64,000 nucleotides of DNA from Diabrotica undecimpunctata (lineage: Eukaryota; Arthropoda; Insecta; Coleoptera; Chrysomelidae). The position numbers were made by a program, and so were the translations under genes. This document shows, in pieces, positions 45,899 through 57,590 of the stretch. The first letter of the stretch is position 1. Each line of letters starts with the position of its first letter. The stretch is from NCBI RefSeq assembly GCF_040954645.1, contig NC_092810.1, positions 12,510,377-12,574,376 on the forward strand. The letters run 5' to 3'. A model generated the notes under the pieces. That model did no database searches. It was not told where the DNA came from and was given only the letters and a program-made list of their open reading frames with translations.

Positions 45899-46124
45899 GT
45901 TGCCGATTTTAGCGCTTTATGTAGTGTGTAATATCTAATCCAAAACTTATCGTACTATATAACATTCAAGACTTTACACAAAATCTACGCATTATTTGTC
46001 TTTGTATATGGAAAACCTAAATAATTCAACACCCTCGACACACTGGTTAAAATAATATTACATTGCCCTGAAGTTTGACAGTTTTTTAAGCAATTCCTTT
46101 TTTTTCTATTTTATATGCTTATTT

Positions 46125-46330
46125 TAGTTATTAACAACTCATGTTCACTAAAATTAACAAATTCCATGACAATATCATACATCAATTTTCGTTTTGTAGT
46201 TAGAATGGAATCAATCAGGCTTGCAAAACTAGATGACATTCTAGTTGGCTGATCTATGACTTGATGAAATCCCATTTTTTTGAAAAAATCAAAGACAACT
46301 TTAGTATCTGGACAATCAATATTTAAAATT
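46125..46330 (-). pseudogene. LINE endonuclease C-terminal fragment
   Basis: Minus strand reads PDTKVVFDFFKKMGFHQVI, DQPTRMSSSFASLIDSIL and FVNFSEHELL. This is the end of an APE-type endonuclease (the QPTR, LIDSI and S-D/E-H blocks). The expected Asp of the SDH motif is Glu here. No RT follows on this strand in the right place, so it is an isolated piece, of a different LINE type from the RTE-like neighbour. Confidence 0.65.
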
Positions 46331-46380
46331 TAACATTTACCCTTTCCGCTACATCGTATCATTTTTTTTTCTCCGGTTTT

Positions 46381-47960
46381 TTATAGCGTTTTCCGCCTTC
46401 CGGTTATCAGTTTCCAGCTACGTCGGTCATTCCATTCGCCAGGGTGAAGGTTTCTTTCCGACATTGCCTTCTGAATGCCGCCCAGCCAGGATTGTTTTGG
46501 CCTTCCTCTCTTCCTTCTTTCCCTTGGCGTCCATTTTAAAATTTGGTTTGGCAGCCTGTCGTCGTGCATTCTTTTCACATGACCATACCAGATCAGTTGT
46601 CTCCTTTGAATTTCGTCAATGATGGTTGACTTGACTCCCATTATATTTCTGATATGGTCATTTTGTATTCTATCAAGCTTGATTTTCTAGCTTATCTTCT
46701 CCAGAAGTCCATTTCCAATGCAAGTAGGCGTCGCTCAAAGGATTTAGTAAGTTGCCATGTTTCGCATCCATAGAGCACTATACTTTTAAAGATGGAGTTA
46801 AAGAGGAGATGCTTTCTTTGATTTGATAGTTCTTTTGACCATAGCATCGGGTTTAGGCATCCTATCACCCTTTTTCCTTTTACGATTCTTTGCTCTATCT
46901 CTTTTTCGGTGCGCCCACTCTTGTTGATTGTTGTTCCCAAATATATATATTCCTCACAGTTCTTGATTGTTTCATGTTCGTTGACCATTAGATCTTCTAC
47001 TTCATTCCCGATGCATAAGTATTGCGTTTTGTTTCTATTTACAGAGTGGCCCCATTATTCATATGTTTTAAACAACCGTCTCGTCATGAATTCTAAATCT
47101 TCCTTGTCTGCTGCCACTACTACTTGGTCGTCCGCAAAATGTAGAGTGTAAAATGTTGTATCGTCATCAAGTTGGATCCCCATTCCTGAACATGATCTTC
47201 TCCAGTGTTTTAGTGCTTCATTTAAATAGATCTTAAATAGTATTGGAGAGAGGCAGCATCCTTGTCGTAAGCCTTTTGTTACTGGAAATTCTTCTGATAA
47301 GGTGTTGTTTAGTTTGATTTTTGATGATGCTTTATTGTATAATTGTTTGACTGCGGCGATGATCGTGCTATTTAATGAAGATTGTTCAAGAGACTGCCAC
47401 AGCTTTCTCACAGGAATCGTGTCATATGCTTTTGTGAGATCCACAAATAAAAGATGTATTTCCTGGTTTCTTGCAACTTTCTTTTCATTCAGTTGTGTTA
47501 GGGTAAATATGTGGTCTACGCAAGATCTTCCAGCTCTAAATCCTGCTTGCTGTTCAATTTCATGAGGTTCGTATTCTTTCTCAATCATGTTTTTAAAGAT
47601 TTTACCAAACAGCCTGCTAAAGGTACTGGTGACAGAGATACATCTGTAATTTCCGCAAATATTTTTTGGACCTTTTTTGTGAATTGGAGTAATCCATGCT
47701 TCTTTCCAACTATTCGGGATTTCTTCCCCATTTGTATCTTGTGAATAGCACTTTAAGATAGCTTATTAGTTTTGGTGTTCCGTTTTTTAGAAGTTCTGCT
47801 GGTATGTTCTCCGGCCGGATGCTTTGTTATTCTTCATCGATTTAAGCGCTTGTTGTATTTGTTCTTCTTCCATGTTTACATATTCACCTTGTACTCGTAT
47901 TCGTTGAGGTGAGTCAGTATTATAAATATCTCTGTCTTCATTCAGTTCCCTTGCGTAATA
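46381..47960 (-). pseudogene. RTE-like non-LTR retrotransposon, RT to C-terminus
   Basis: Minus strand from 47960: QALKSMKNNKASG, PIHKKGPKNICGNYR, then the 177-residue block 47588-47055 (QQAGFRAGRSCVDHIFTL, FVDLTKAYDTIPVRKLW, GLRQGCCLSPILFKIYL, LHFADDQVVVAADK). After one stop come CEEYIYLGTTINKSGR, RLLALEMDFWRR, and the C-terminal block 46641-46381 (RQLIWYGHVKRMHDDRLP, KRGRPKQSW, GRRKTL). The RT motifs are complete; the endonuclease is missing. A TAA and two shifts break it. Same lineage as 7.4-9.7 and 31.7-32.9 kb. Confidence 0.87.
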
Positions 47961-48303
47961 CATCGTATCAACGTATGGATATTTTTAGGTATGGCGAACT
48001 TTACCACGATATCTACATACGGATATTCATATAGGGAATATTATTGCAGTCTGTAAAAGTGGTGAAGGGCTCTGTAGATTAATTTGGTCCACAGTAGGAC
48101 ATGGATATCCATACGGCGATATCATGGTTAGCCATTTTTTTTAATTCCCAGAATAATGTAAACAGCTCAAGGTCGACGTTAAGTCTGGTGGCAACCCAAC
48201 GCAAAGGCAAAATATTTATTTAGTGCACGTTTAGAGTTTGCTGAGAGAGCATGTGTTCTTTTTCTTGCCTATTAGGTACGTTATTATGTTTTATTAGTAA
48301 AAA

Positions 48304-48582
48304 TTGATACTTACGGATTTCGAGAGTGAAAGTGATTTGAGTTATGAAATGTCAATAGTCACTTCGAGAGCGATTCAAACAGCAATTCAAGAAATCATTG
48401 ATAGTGTACAAATGAGCGGCTGGACAGCCGTTACGGATCCGTTTGATGATAAGCTTCCAAGAGATATACCCGAATTTCGCTTTGACTATAACTTTCACCC
48501 AGCTATTGACTTTCAAGATTGTATGGAAACTGTAAAGTCTTTTGAGTCATTTGTAAGTAGCAGTATTGTTAAAAAACTATGA
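48304..48582 (+). pseudogene. Possible piggyBac-like N-terminal fragment, flanked by GGATAT motifs
   Basis: A 92-codon frame with an acidic start (DFESESDLSYE) and SGWTAVTDPFDDKLPRDIPEF, ending ESFVSSSIVKKL. The acidic head followed by a Trp-containing linker and a helix in which FESFV stands where piggyBac has a YFxLFF-like block suggests the N-terminus of such a transposase. The resemblance is weak. Sequence on both sides (47965-48130 and 48597-48720) carries many GGATAT or ATATCC motifs. No nuclease domain follows. It could also be an unrelated small protein. Confidence 0.3.
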
Positions 48583-48760
48583 CTTTATAAATTAAATGCA
48601 TATCCACATTTTAATGATATTTAGATATGTAGGATATTTTGGTAGTTTAATTGATATCCAAGGGTGGATATACTGGTACATCCAAATATCCTTATGTGGA
48701 TATTCTGGTAAACACTATAAATTGTCATATAAACTCAAATTGCTTCAAACATGTTTTTGG

Positions 48761-49540
48761 TCCCCATTGGTGAATATATCTTCTATTATACATCATAACA
48801 ATCGTAAAATGATTTTTTATTAAAAAGCTTTTGCTGGTATACATCTCCCTACCTCAAAAAATGGCCTGGAGCGGAAGTGGTTACCAGTACAATAAAATGT
48901 TTCAAATTAAGGGTTAAATGCTCTAGATAACTTGCTAGCACTCCGCATCACCTAACTCGGTATTTAGCTTTACAGTTTTCATATCTACAATGTATTTGTA
49001 GGTTAAAATTTTTGTCGTATATTTTTCTAAATATGTTTCCACATTGTAAATAGCTGTAAGCGGTTGCGGAATTTTATCTGCATCATTCAAGTGTTCCGTG
49101 TAACATAAAATCGAACTGACTGAATATTTTCCTATAATGAACGTTATAATTCTTTTAGATATGTCGGGAATGCTATTGATTTTCCGCAGTCTATAAATCC
49201 CGGATTGTACAATTTAATTTAATGAGATGGCTTTTATAGCACATTCTAGAAAGTTATTTTAAATTACTTACGAGTGCAATATAGCATTAAGTGTGTCCAG
49301 ATTTAAGTCTATCATTAAATTTTTTTTCAAAAATTAAGAAAACACGGCTTTGGTTTTAAAAATTTATTATCATTGTGAATAAACTTTTTATAGCTTAGGT
49401 TTTGTTTATTTATTTAGATGCATTGCGTCGTATGTCAAATATTGTGAAATTGTAAACGCATAATTTTTGCTTATAATAAAACATTGACAGTTTAGCCTGA
49501 GGTGCGGTGAGAACTTTCTACAAATCGTAATAATCAACTA
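48761..49540. other. Intergenic, no recognised feature
   Basis: AT-rich, no protein-like frame. Confidence 0.5.
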
Positions 49541-49554
49541 TAGTTTCCAGTGAA

Positions 49555-50560
49555 ATGTTGGCGATCTCTTATATAGCTATTAAGGTTAATGTTAACCTAT
49601 GTAATAAGCACTCTGACTGCGTGACGAGGTCTCTCTTTTCTGTCAGCAACGACAGAAATCAGCAGTTGCAACCGAGTGAGGTGGTTGAATACCTAGGTCG
49701 AAGGTACAATGCACTCGGGCAGACCAAGGTAGCCTTCTACAAGCTGCAGACCCAGCTTGATCAAATTCAACGAGCCGGGCTAAAACCAGCACAGAAACTG
49801 CTTGTCTTGAAGACTTACCTGCTCTCGAGATACGTTGACAAGCTCCAGAACCCAACCGTCACTATGAAAACACTAGAAGCGTTGACAGATGCGTACGTAT
49901 AGCCGTTCGCAAGATCCTGTCCCCCAATCGAACGTGTGCTGATGTCTACATACACGCATTCACAAAGGAGGGTGGTCTGGGCGTCATGGCCATGGCCATG
50001 CACGTCCCGGTTATCATGAGAAGGAGACTGACAAAATTTATTAGCTCAGCAACTGAAGCTACCACTTTAACAATCTCTCTACCATATGTGTCACGTCTCT
50101 GGAAGAAAGTTACATGGACACATTCATTATCAGGTAGTTCCGCATTGATCGCACGTGAGATAAGCCGAGTCTTGAGGGCAGCTATAGTGAAAACGGACCT
50201 CACCAGGGTTCTTCACACTCCGAGAGCTTTGTCTGGATAGGCAATCCACCGCCGTAGTGGTTATGAAGATATTATATCAAGGCAATTCAGCTGAGAGGAA
50301 ATCTACTGCCAACTCAAATCCACCACATGAGCGTAAGTGCCTAAACAGATGCAAACCTAATGAGACCACTTACACCGAATAAAGAGACACGATCAGCTTG
50401 TCGAAAAGCAGCTAAAAAGAAAGGGTGGATATGCGAGAGAGAGCATAATATGTCAGGACGGTACTCTCAAGGTTCCTGACCTTATCGTGCACAGGTTGAT
50501 AGGGTAATTGTCGCAGACGTTGCAACAATTACCTAAAGGAGAGTGATAATGCCCAAATCT
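49555..50560 (+). pseudogene. R2-like non-LTR retrotransposon, thumb and endonuclease end
   Basis: The frame at 49555-49902 encodes VVEYLGRRYNALGQTKVAFY, LDQIQRAGLKPAQKLLVLK and TYLLSRYVDKL, the thumb of R2-type RTs. After a shift near 49897 the next frame reads VRIAVRKIL, VYIHAFTKEGGLGVMAM and MRRRLTKFI, the usual GGLG block. Further frames contain QLRGNLLPT with HHMS, CRKAAKKKG, and a terminal VIVADVA segment as in the restriction-like endonuclease. The RT core and 5' part are missing. No 28S rRNA gene sequence was recognised on the 3' side. Less AT-rich than its surroundings. Confidence 0.72.
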
Positions 50561-51329
50561 AATAAGTTCACTTTTATATAAATATATCAGGGTATGTTTG
50601 TAATATTTTTTCTTAATAAAAAATTATTTTTAAGTGTTGTTTTGCTTTCTTGAAAACAGTAGTTTCGCAGACTACGCCGTACCAGTAACGCTATCGGTAC
50701 AGTACCGGATCAGTTAAGGGTAAATCAAACTAATACAAAAATTGTGGACTATGTTTTGTGCTGAAAAAATAAACATTTTATATAAATCCAGAGCATTTTT
50801 ATTTCCGGTGTAATAGACCGTGTGGGACTACTGGTACAAAAAATTAAACTGCGTCTATTGAGATATTAAATGGAAATATTCACATAGTTTAAATGAAGGC
50901 ATTCATAGGGCTCCTCAACTAATTACATATCTAAATAAGCTATTAAGATAATTATTGTTATGTTGATGATTAAACTCCGACGAGAAACTGGTCCATAATA
51001 TAGAAGATTCCTGATTTGGAGCACCAAGTTATTACGACCAAGAATATTTATTAGGATCATTGTCAATTATTCCGTACTTTAATATTATTACTGAAAATTG
51101 TTTTTCTAGTGTTTCCTATATTATTTACTACAAATATGTTTGCCAATTTACAATAAAACAGCGACTTTTCAAAGAAACTTTCATACTATTGATCATTTTA
51201 AAGTGTTATGTTTACCACGTCAGATAACCTTATCACATCATCTTGTATCCCCTCGTTTTGTAGCGTTTTCACTGGCGAACTATTTAGCATATTTTAGGCT
51301 TTCAAATCCATTTCTTCACCTGAAAAACA
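50561..51329. other. Intergenic, no recognised feature
   Basis: AT-rich; the frame at 51140-51355 has no motif except that its end overlaps the start of the next LINE fragment. Confidence 0.5.
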
Positions 51330-51967
51330 AGTTGCAATATGCACAGACTCACTAGCCTCAATACAATCTATCCAAAATATATTCACTGATCATCCTATTG
51401 TCCAAAAGATCCTTAATTGTTACCAACTAATCGCTTCCCAAAAAATAACAGTTACATTAATCTGGCTACCATCCCATATTGGTATCACAGGCAACGAACT
51501 TGCAGACAGCCATGCAAAACTTGCCTCAACATCATCTGATAATACGGTTAATATACAAATTAGTAAAGATTTAAAATCTCACATTAAGAAACGAGCAAGA
51601 ACCCGATGGCAAGAACACTGGGACACCAATAACTCAGCATTACATCATATCCAACAGTTAGTCGATAGCCCCCTTGATTTGATCTCTGCCAGTATGTCCA
51701 GACGAGATGCTATTGTAACACGAAGACTTCGAATAGGACATACAAGATTAACACACGGATACCTGATGTCATCCAGCAACCGACCCACTTGTGAGACCTG
51801 TCAATCACATTTAACAGTTAACCATATTCTCACCGAATGTCATCAATATTCAGCAAAAAGACTATTTTATTGCCTTAAAAGTGATTTAAAAGACATACTC
51901 AATAACTTGGATCAAATAACCTCAAGTCTAAAATTCCTCAGAGACGTTCAGTTATATTATAAAATAT
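51330..51967 (+). pseudogene. I-like LINE, RNase H and C-terminus
   Basis: Plus strand: ICTDSLASIQSIQNIF, LIWLPSHIGITGNELADSHA (RNase H end), SRRDAIVTRRLRIGHTRLTH, CETCQSHLTVNHILTEC (Cys-His cluster) and FLRDVQLYYKI before the stop at 51967. The last part is open from 51679. 5' truncated inside RNase H. A short A-rich tail follows at 52089-52100. It lies tail to tail with another I-like element on the minus strand. Confidence 0.82.
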
Positions 51968-52135
51968 AATTTTGATTGTATTCTAACAATATGTACTCTA
52001 TAACATATTCTTGTAATTTATTGTAACAGTTTTACATTTGTAACCGTTTTCGTGTAAGTGGCCTTTGTTGCCGAGCACGTTAATTTTCAATAAAAAAAAA
52101 ATTGTTATGTAAATAATTAAAACTGAGCAATACAA

Positions 52136-54240
52136 ATTAATTATTATTTTTTATTTAAACACAAAACCACATCAACCGCGCAGGGTTATTAGTGGATATA
52201 ACAAATACATGAAATATTACATTAAATAAAATTAAATAACTTGATGTCTTTTAAATAGCTTAACACTGTCGAAATTTTTTTGGTGAGGACTGTCTTGAGA
52301 TCATCATCTGTGAATCCGTGGGATCTTTTTTTTTCCTTGAATTGAGGACAATCAAGTAGGATGTGTTTCACAGTCAGTGGGTTAGAGCATGTAGATAGCT
52401 ACTCCGCCACTGGCCTGTTGTGCTACTCTGTTTTTTGGAAAACATTGATAATTTCGAAGATTTTTATAAACTTGTTTAAAATGAGTTTCTTGAAGACATA
52501 AGATCTTTGGGCATAATTCATTTATTAATAGTTTTAACTGTTCCAAATGGGTATAAAACCCATTAAGATTCCACTGTAAAATAAAGGAATTGGACATGTT
52601 GGAATTCTGCCTGAGATAATTGTTCATCTTTTTCTTCTGTGGAAGAGATATTATTGGGCTATAGTTTCTTTTTTAATCCAGTTATATTATTTTTTAATTT
52701 TGAATTGTGGGTATAAGCGTGAACAAAATTAAGGATCTCAATTAGCTCGGTAGTTTCATTCGAGTATCCTTTTGAAATTATTTCAGGGTGTTTGGCATAT
52801 ATTGTATTTTCTAGAAAGTCACATATTTCATTATAATTTAGGATAAACGGTGGTGATCTGTTTTCTATTTTGTCTTTAATTGACTCTAGTGAAAGTAAAA
52901 GTTCTTCGCGGGAATTTCTGGTTGACTTTTTTGACTTTTTTTTGGTTTGCTTACTACAGGAGAAGTAAATATATGTGAATCGGTCTGGAGAAGATGAGAT
53001 GAACCTTTTTAGTTGATTAGGGATGTTTGTATTAATTGGATTTGGTGTTATTTCTACTGGAGTAGGATTTCTGATGTTGTTTGAGGTTGATGATGTTGAA
53101 GTTTTTAAGGAAGATGTTTCACTTCTATTACTTATGGATCCTGTCAGGTTATTGTCAGTTTCCATAATTTGTTCTGTTTGGTTATTAGAGGATTTTATTG
53201 TTATTAATGTGTTTAAAAAGTTTCTGGGTGTGCACTAGCAGTGGATGAATTAGCTTTGTCAGAACTTTTGTAGTTCTGTTTGGTTATTAGATGTATTTAC
53301 TGTAGGTGATATGTTTTGAGAAGTTTCTGAGTGTACATTAGAAGTAGTGGGGTTTGCTTGGTTAGAGCATTCAGCTTCCTGATGACCAATAGTCTTGCAT
53401 TTTGTACAGTTAAATCCTTATATAGAAATGTATAAACGATAATTGGTATTATCATAAGAGATAATGAAAGAATCAGGAATAGATATATTGTCTAAAGGTG
53501 TAATAAATATTTGCCTTCTAAAACTCAAGACATGATTGTATTCGCTTTCAGGCATACCTACTCTTAGAAAAGTCCTTTTTGAGATGGAGTTTATACCCAT
53601 GTGATGTAGTTCTTGTTCAATTAACGAGTTTGGAACAGTAGGACAAGCATTTGATATGACTAGTCTTTGAGCTCGAGAGATAAGTCTTCTTATTTCTACT
53701 TGAGTTTCTTTTATATTAACATATTTGTGGGAATGTAGTAGTGAATCAACTGCATTTTTAGATGATAGATATAGACATATTCTATTGTTGGCAATTCTGT
53801 AAGCGAAAGATACGTTATGTGGACCAACTAGTTAACCAACGGCGATGATATAGTCATGAACTTTAGTTCCTTCAATACTGGAAAGTAGTATAGCTTGTTT
53901 TTTTGTTGGATCTTTAAATGTGTTGACAACACTGGAATATGAGACGTGAGATGAAGTGTGAGTAGTATTCATAGTTTTATTCGAAGTCATGGTTGATTAA
54001 TTATAAGTCTGGCCCTATCACCGGTTCGAAAATCGGTGTGGATTTTGACCCAAAACTGGATTTGTTTCTATTTCTTCGGAACGTTATAGGTTTTATTAAT
54101 ATAAATATAAATAATATGAAGTGATTTTTGGTACTCACGTAACGTTTACTCGGTTGACTTGAAGGTAGCACTATAAAGATTTTCTCCAATAAGTTTACTA
54201 CCTTTTCACTGTCGAAGTTCACACACTACTTAGTTTTTAA
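52136..54240 (-). pseudogene. I-like LINE with ORF1 kept and most of ORF2 deleted
   Basis: Minus strand from about 53990: ORF1 begins MTSNKTMNTTHTSSHVS, reads on through YRLYISI and CTKCKTIGHQEAEC (a CCHC zinc knuckle), and ends in the block 53165-52659 (Ser/Thr-rich, then ELIEILNFVHAYTHNSKLK). ORF2 starts at 52627 with ILQWNLNGFYTHLEQLKLL, CLQETHFKQVY and ASGGVAIYM, the endonuclease N-terminus. Near 52388 it jumps to CSNPLTVKHILLDCPQF and the C-terminus, ending near 52200. The rest of the endonuclease, RT and RNase H are missing. ORF1 carries a few stops. The 5' region runs to about 54240. Confidence 0.82.
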
Positions 54241-54820
54241 CCAGTTTTACTAAATGAAACTTTGCAAAATACTTTAATTTTAATTAATATTGAGTATTGT
54301 TGAAAGAGTTCTAACTATAATATCAAATTAATTATTTATTTTATTTATTTTAACGTTTTAAAACATTTGCACTTGTATTTGGAACATAAATATGTTTAAC
54401 AACAATTTGTTGTGACCAACTAACAAACTAGTTTCTATAGAACAAACAGTTTGCACTTGTATAAAATTCAGCCCGTTGTTCGGAGTCAATATTTAACGGA
54501 AGTAAAATAGAATTTACTATTAAACTAGCAATTGTTGCTGAAAATTTATTGTTGAGTGCCACATGAGGCCATATTTCACTAAATTTTCTACCGAATCGAC
54601 GACAGAAGGACTTATTAATCCTGAAACTGCAACAATAGGTTTATTGTTATCAGACTTCTGACAAATTAATAATTTTTAGAGGAATATTACATTTTGCAGT
54701 GTCTCCAAAAATCTCCCTGCCTGCTATAGTTAACGCTTTGGAAATTTTATTTGTGGTAAATTATATTTTTTTATACGTACATATACAGAGGGTGACAAAA
54801 ATATAAAATAGGGTAATTCG
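54241..54820. other. Intergenic with an unassigned minus-strand trace
   Basis: Mostly AT-rich. Between 54480 and 54760 the minus strand gives protein-like pieces (RRFGRKFSEIWPHVALNNKF, IASLIVNSILLP) that I cannot assign. The rest is empty. Confidence 0.4.
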
Positions 54821-57131
54821 AGGAGAGATGTCCCACTTTTTTTAGAATGGATGTATTTTTAAAAGTTTTTGAAATTTGGAAGTAAAATAAAACTTCATAT
54901 AATGATTATAGTTTATTGATACTAATTTCAGTTGTGAAATACAAATAAAACTTAAATGTATTTGTTTATATTAAAAAATATAAGTATGAAAAAAAAACAT
55001 CTCCCCACATAACGGAGGAGAGTTGGCTCTATGAAGAAGGTGAGATGGCGTATTATAAAAAAAATTAAGATAACTAATTTTTGTGTTACATAACTAGTTA
55101 GGTATTTCTTGTTGAACAAATAAGTTTGCCACAAAGGTCGCAGAAATTAAAGTATTTGCTACAAGATTCGTGACACCATTTCTTGCAATGCATACATTGA
55201 AGCCAGTCGTCCGATTTAGAAGTTTGTAAATATATTTCTAAACATCCTGCACAACATTCTGCATCGGAATCATCATCCATATCTGAATCATTTTTGAGAC
55301 TTATTGTTATTGACTCATTATCAGAAGATTTTGAAACTAGTTTGATTTTGTTTGTGTTTATTTAGTTTTGTTTGGTTTTGTTTTCTTTGCCTTTAGAAAT
55401 AATCTTTTCATTTGTTTTTAAAACTTTTACTTTTTTCAAAGTCTTAGCTTGCTTTTTTTCTCTTCTTTCTTTTCTCTCTTTTCTTTCTTTCTAGCAATGG
55501 TTTCTTTGGAAGTAAGAATCTCTGCTGGCTGTTTGCTTCTCTTTCTGACCGCAGCTACTCCACGTTTATTTAGTAGAAGTAAGATTTCATCAAGCAATTT
55601 TCCTGGAGTAATTTCAGAGGTTACAGTTCTAATCGACATATCAACTTCAGAGTGATTTTTGCTTGTAGTTTCTGTACTCTGTAACAAATCTAGTTCCCCC
55701 CTTTTGTCAAGCTGATAATCACTCCAGTTGCTATAACCAGCTTTAGGTTGTAATTCAGGCCTTGAAAGGTGAGGGTTAATTTCTTTTTTCTTCGGTACAT
55801 TGTCCTCCATCGACAAAAAAGCATCGTCTGGAATTGCAGAAGAATCCAAAAGTACAATTTCAGTTGATTGAAAAGCGGATACTGCGTTACTAACCGTAGC
55901 AGACTTTCCCCAAGCAAATTTCAGTAATTTCCCAAATTGAAGCAGAGTTATTTTTCTTTCTGGGTTATTCTTCATGAACGAATTGCAAGCAAATTGGTAA
56001 TTTAATTTTAATGATTTAAAAAACGCTCTGTCAAGAGGTTGCAAGAACTGTCTCGTGTGGCTAGGTAAGCAAAATAGGGTTATGCCATTTTGTTCCGCAT
56101 ATTCAAGAATGTTAGGGTCGCTGCAATGCGAAGAATGACCATCCACAATCAGCCAAACATTGCCCTGTGGTTTTTGTGGAGTGAATTGGTCTCGTAACCA
56201 GGCCAACAAAATAGAACTATTTATATAAGCCGATTTTTCGACATGTAAAAACCACTGACCCTGGAGGCATTCCGTCTTGAAACTCTTTCTTTTTATTTTT
56301 TTTCCCTTAAAAATACACGCAGGAGGTATAAATGTACCTTCTGCATTGCAGCATGCTATTAATGTTATTGTTTCGCCTTTCTCGCCAGATGTGATGGCTG
56401 CTACATTTTTTGAACCCTTTATGGCTAAAACATATCCTGGTTTACTATTTAGCTGTAGTCCAGTCTCATACATATTATAAATATGGCCAGGTTTATCTAA
56501 TAGATCAAGCTCAATGAGAATAGACTCCAAAAGTATGAAGTATTGTTCAACATCTTTACGGCACATTCCATTAGAACGAGCAAGAGACACCGCTTCGGCT
56601 TTTCTTACGGACAAATCTGGATTTCGTGAAAGAAATAATGTTAACCAAGGATATCCAGCTTTTTCAGTAATCTTTTTAAACTTATGTGGGATTCCCATAC
56701 GTTCAGCTAACTTGAATGCCATGGAACGTACATCTTCTCTAGTCGGAGCAAAGCCTCGTTGTTGCAGCTTCTTAACATGAGTTACAATGTTGCGTTCTAC
56801 CAATCCCAGTGTTGAAGATGATGGTCCCAAAGTACGCTTTTTACAATCATTGTTTGATATTCTTTTACGTAATGTAGAAGCTAGAATATTATATTCACGT
56901 GCAGCTTTATTCACTCCCATTTGTTTAGTATTTACTGCATTAACTGCCTCTGTTAATTGTTGCTCAGTCCATTGACCTCGACAAGAATTACCCTTTCTTA
57001 TGTATTTTGTAGACATTTCTGAAATAAAAGATTTCTATGAATAAAACAATAAAACATTACTGAATTTTTATTCAAAAAACTATTATTATATCAAATAATC
57101 CTCTCCTTTTGCAAGTACGCCATCTCTCCTC
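54821..57131. mobile_element. pogo-like DNA transposon with short inverted ends
   Basis: GAGGAGAGATG at 54821-54831 is exactly complementary to CATCTCTCCTC at 57121-57131, on either side of a minus-strand pogo-type transposase. More copies of the motif lie inside (GGAGGAGAGTTGGCT near 55013, GTGAGATGGCG near 55039) and just outside on the right (GGGGAGATGGCG near 57165). The true ends may therefore be a little further out. Length about 2.3 kb. Confidence 0.55.
55098..57016 (-). pseudogene. pogo-like DDE_1 transposase, first catalytic Asp replaced
   Basis: A 526-codon open frame (57016-55436): psq-type helix-turn-helix (residues 12-60, QLTEAVNAVNTKQMGVNKAA), CENP-B-type second domain (about 75-150), and the DDE nuclease. 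The first motif reads YNMYETGLQL; Tyr183 (codon 56468-56470, TAT) stands where the family has Asp. The second motif is LIVDGHSSH and the third QPLDRAFFKSL. The frame shifts near 55450; the C-terminus continues in another frame, past a TAA near 55366, to a Cys/His zinc-finger-like tail (55280-55098: CAGC, DDWLQCMHC, WCHESC, CDLC). Such a tail is common in insect pogo-type proteins. Nearly full length but inactive by substitution, shift and stop. Confidence 0.88.
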
Positions 57132-57590
57132 TCAATACGTGAGCCATCTATCCTATTTATATGAGGGGAGATGGCGCATTGAATAACTAGTCTCAATTTA
57201 CACATGTCTAGGAATTTTTAGGTTAGAATTATAATTTAAGGTTTCCTCACATATTTATATACTTAATATAACCAAAAATATGAAAAAAATCACCTCAAAT
57301 CTTGGATGCAAAATCTTTGATAACAATTGTTGTAGCTTTCACAAACAATAAACAAGTTTTTCGGAGAAATAGTAAACCTTTTTCGATCATTTAAACACGC
57401 TTTAAGCACGTAATCATTTTCCAATGCCGGAGCAAGGTAAACTACGTTTGTCGTTACAGTACATCTCGTTCTCGTTCTCGACATCTGCGCGGTCTCTCCA
57501 CGATTTACCCTAGTCTTAATAATACATAAATGCACTATTTTCGAAAAAAATCGTTGGACAAAATGATTTTTATTTTCAATTTAACGCATT
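57132..57590. other. Short intergenic stretch between two transposons
   Basis: Holds a GGGGAGATGGCG motif near 57165 resembling the pogo ends and is otherwise AT-rich. The minus-strand frame at 57290-57535 has no known motif. Confidence 0.4.
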
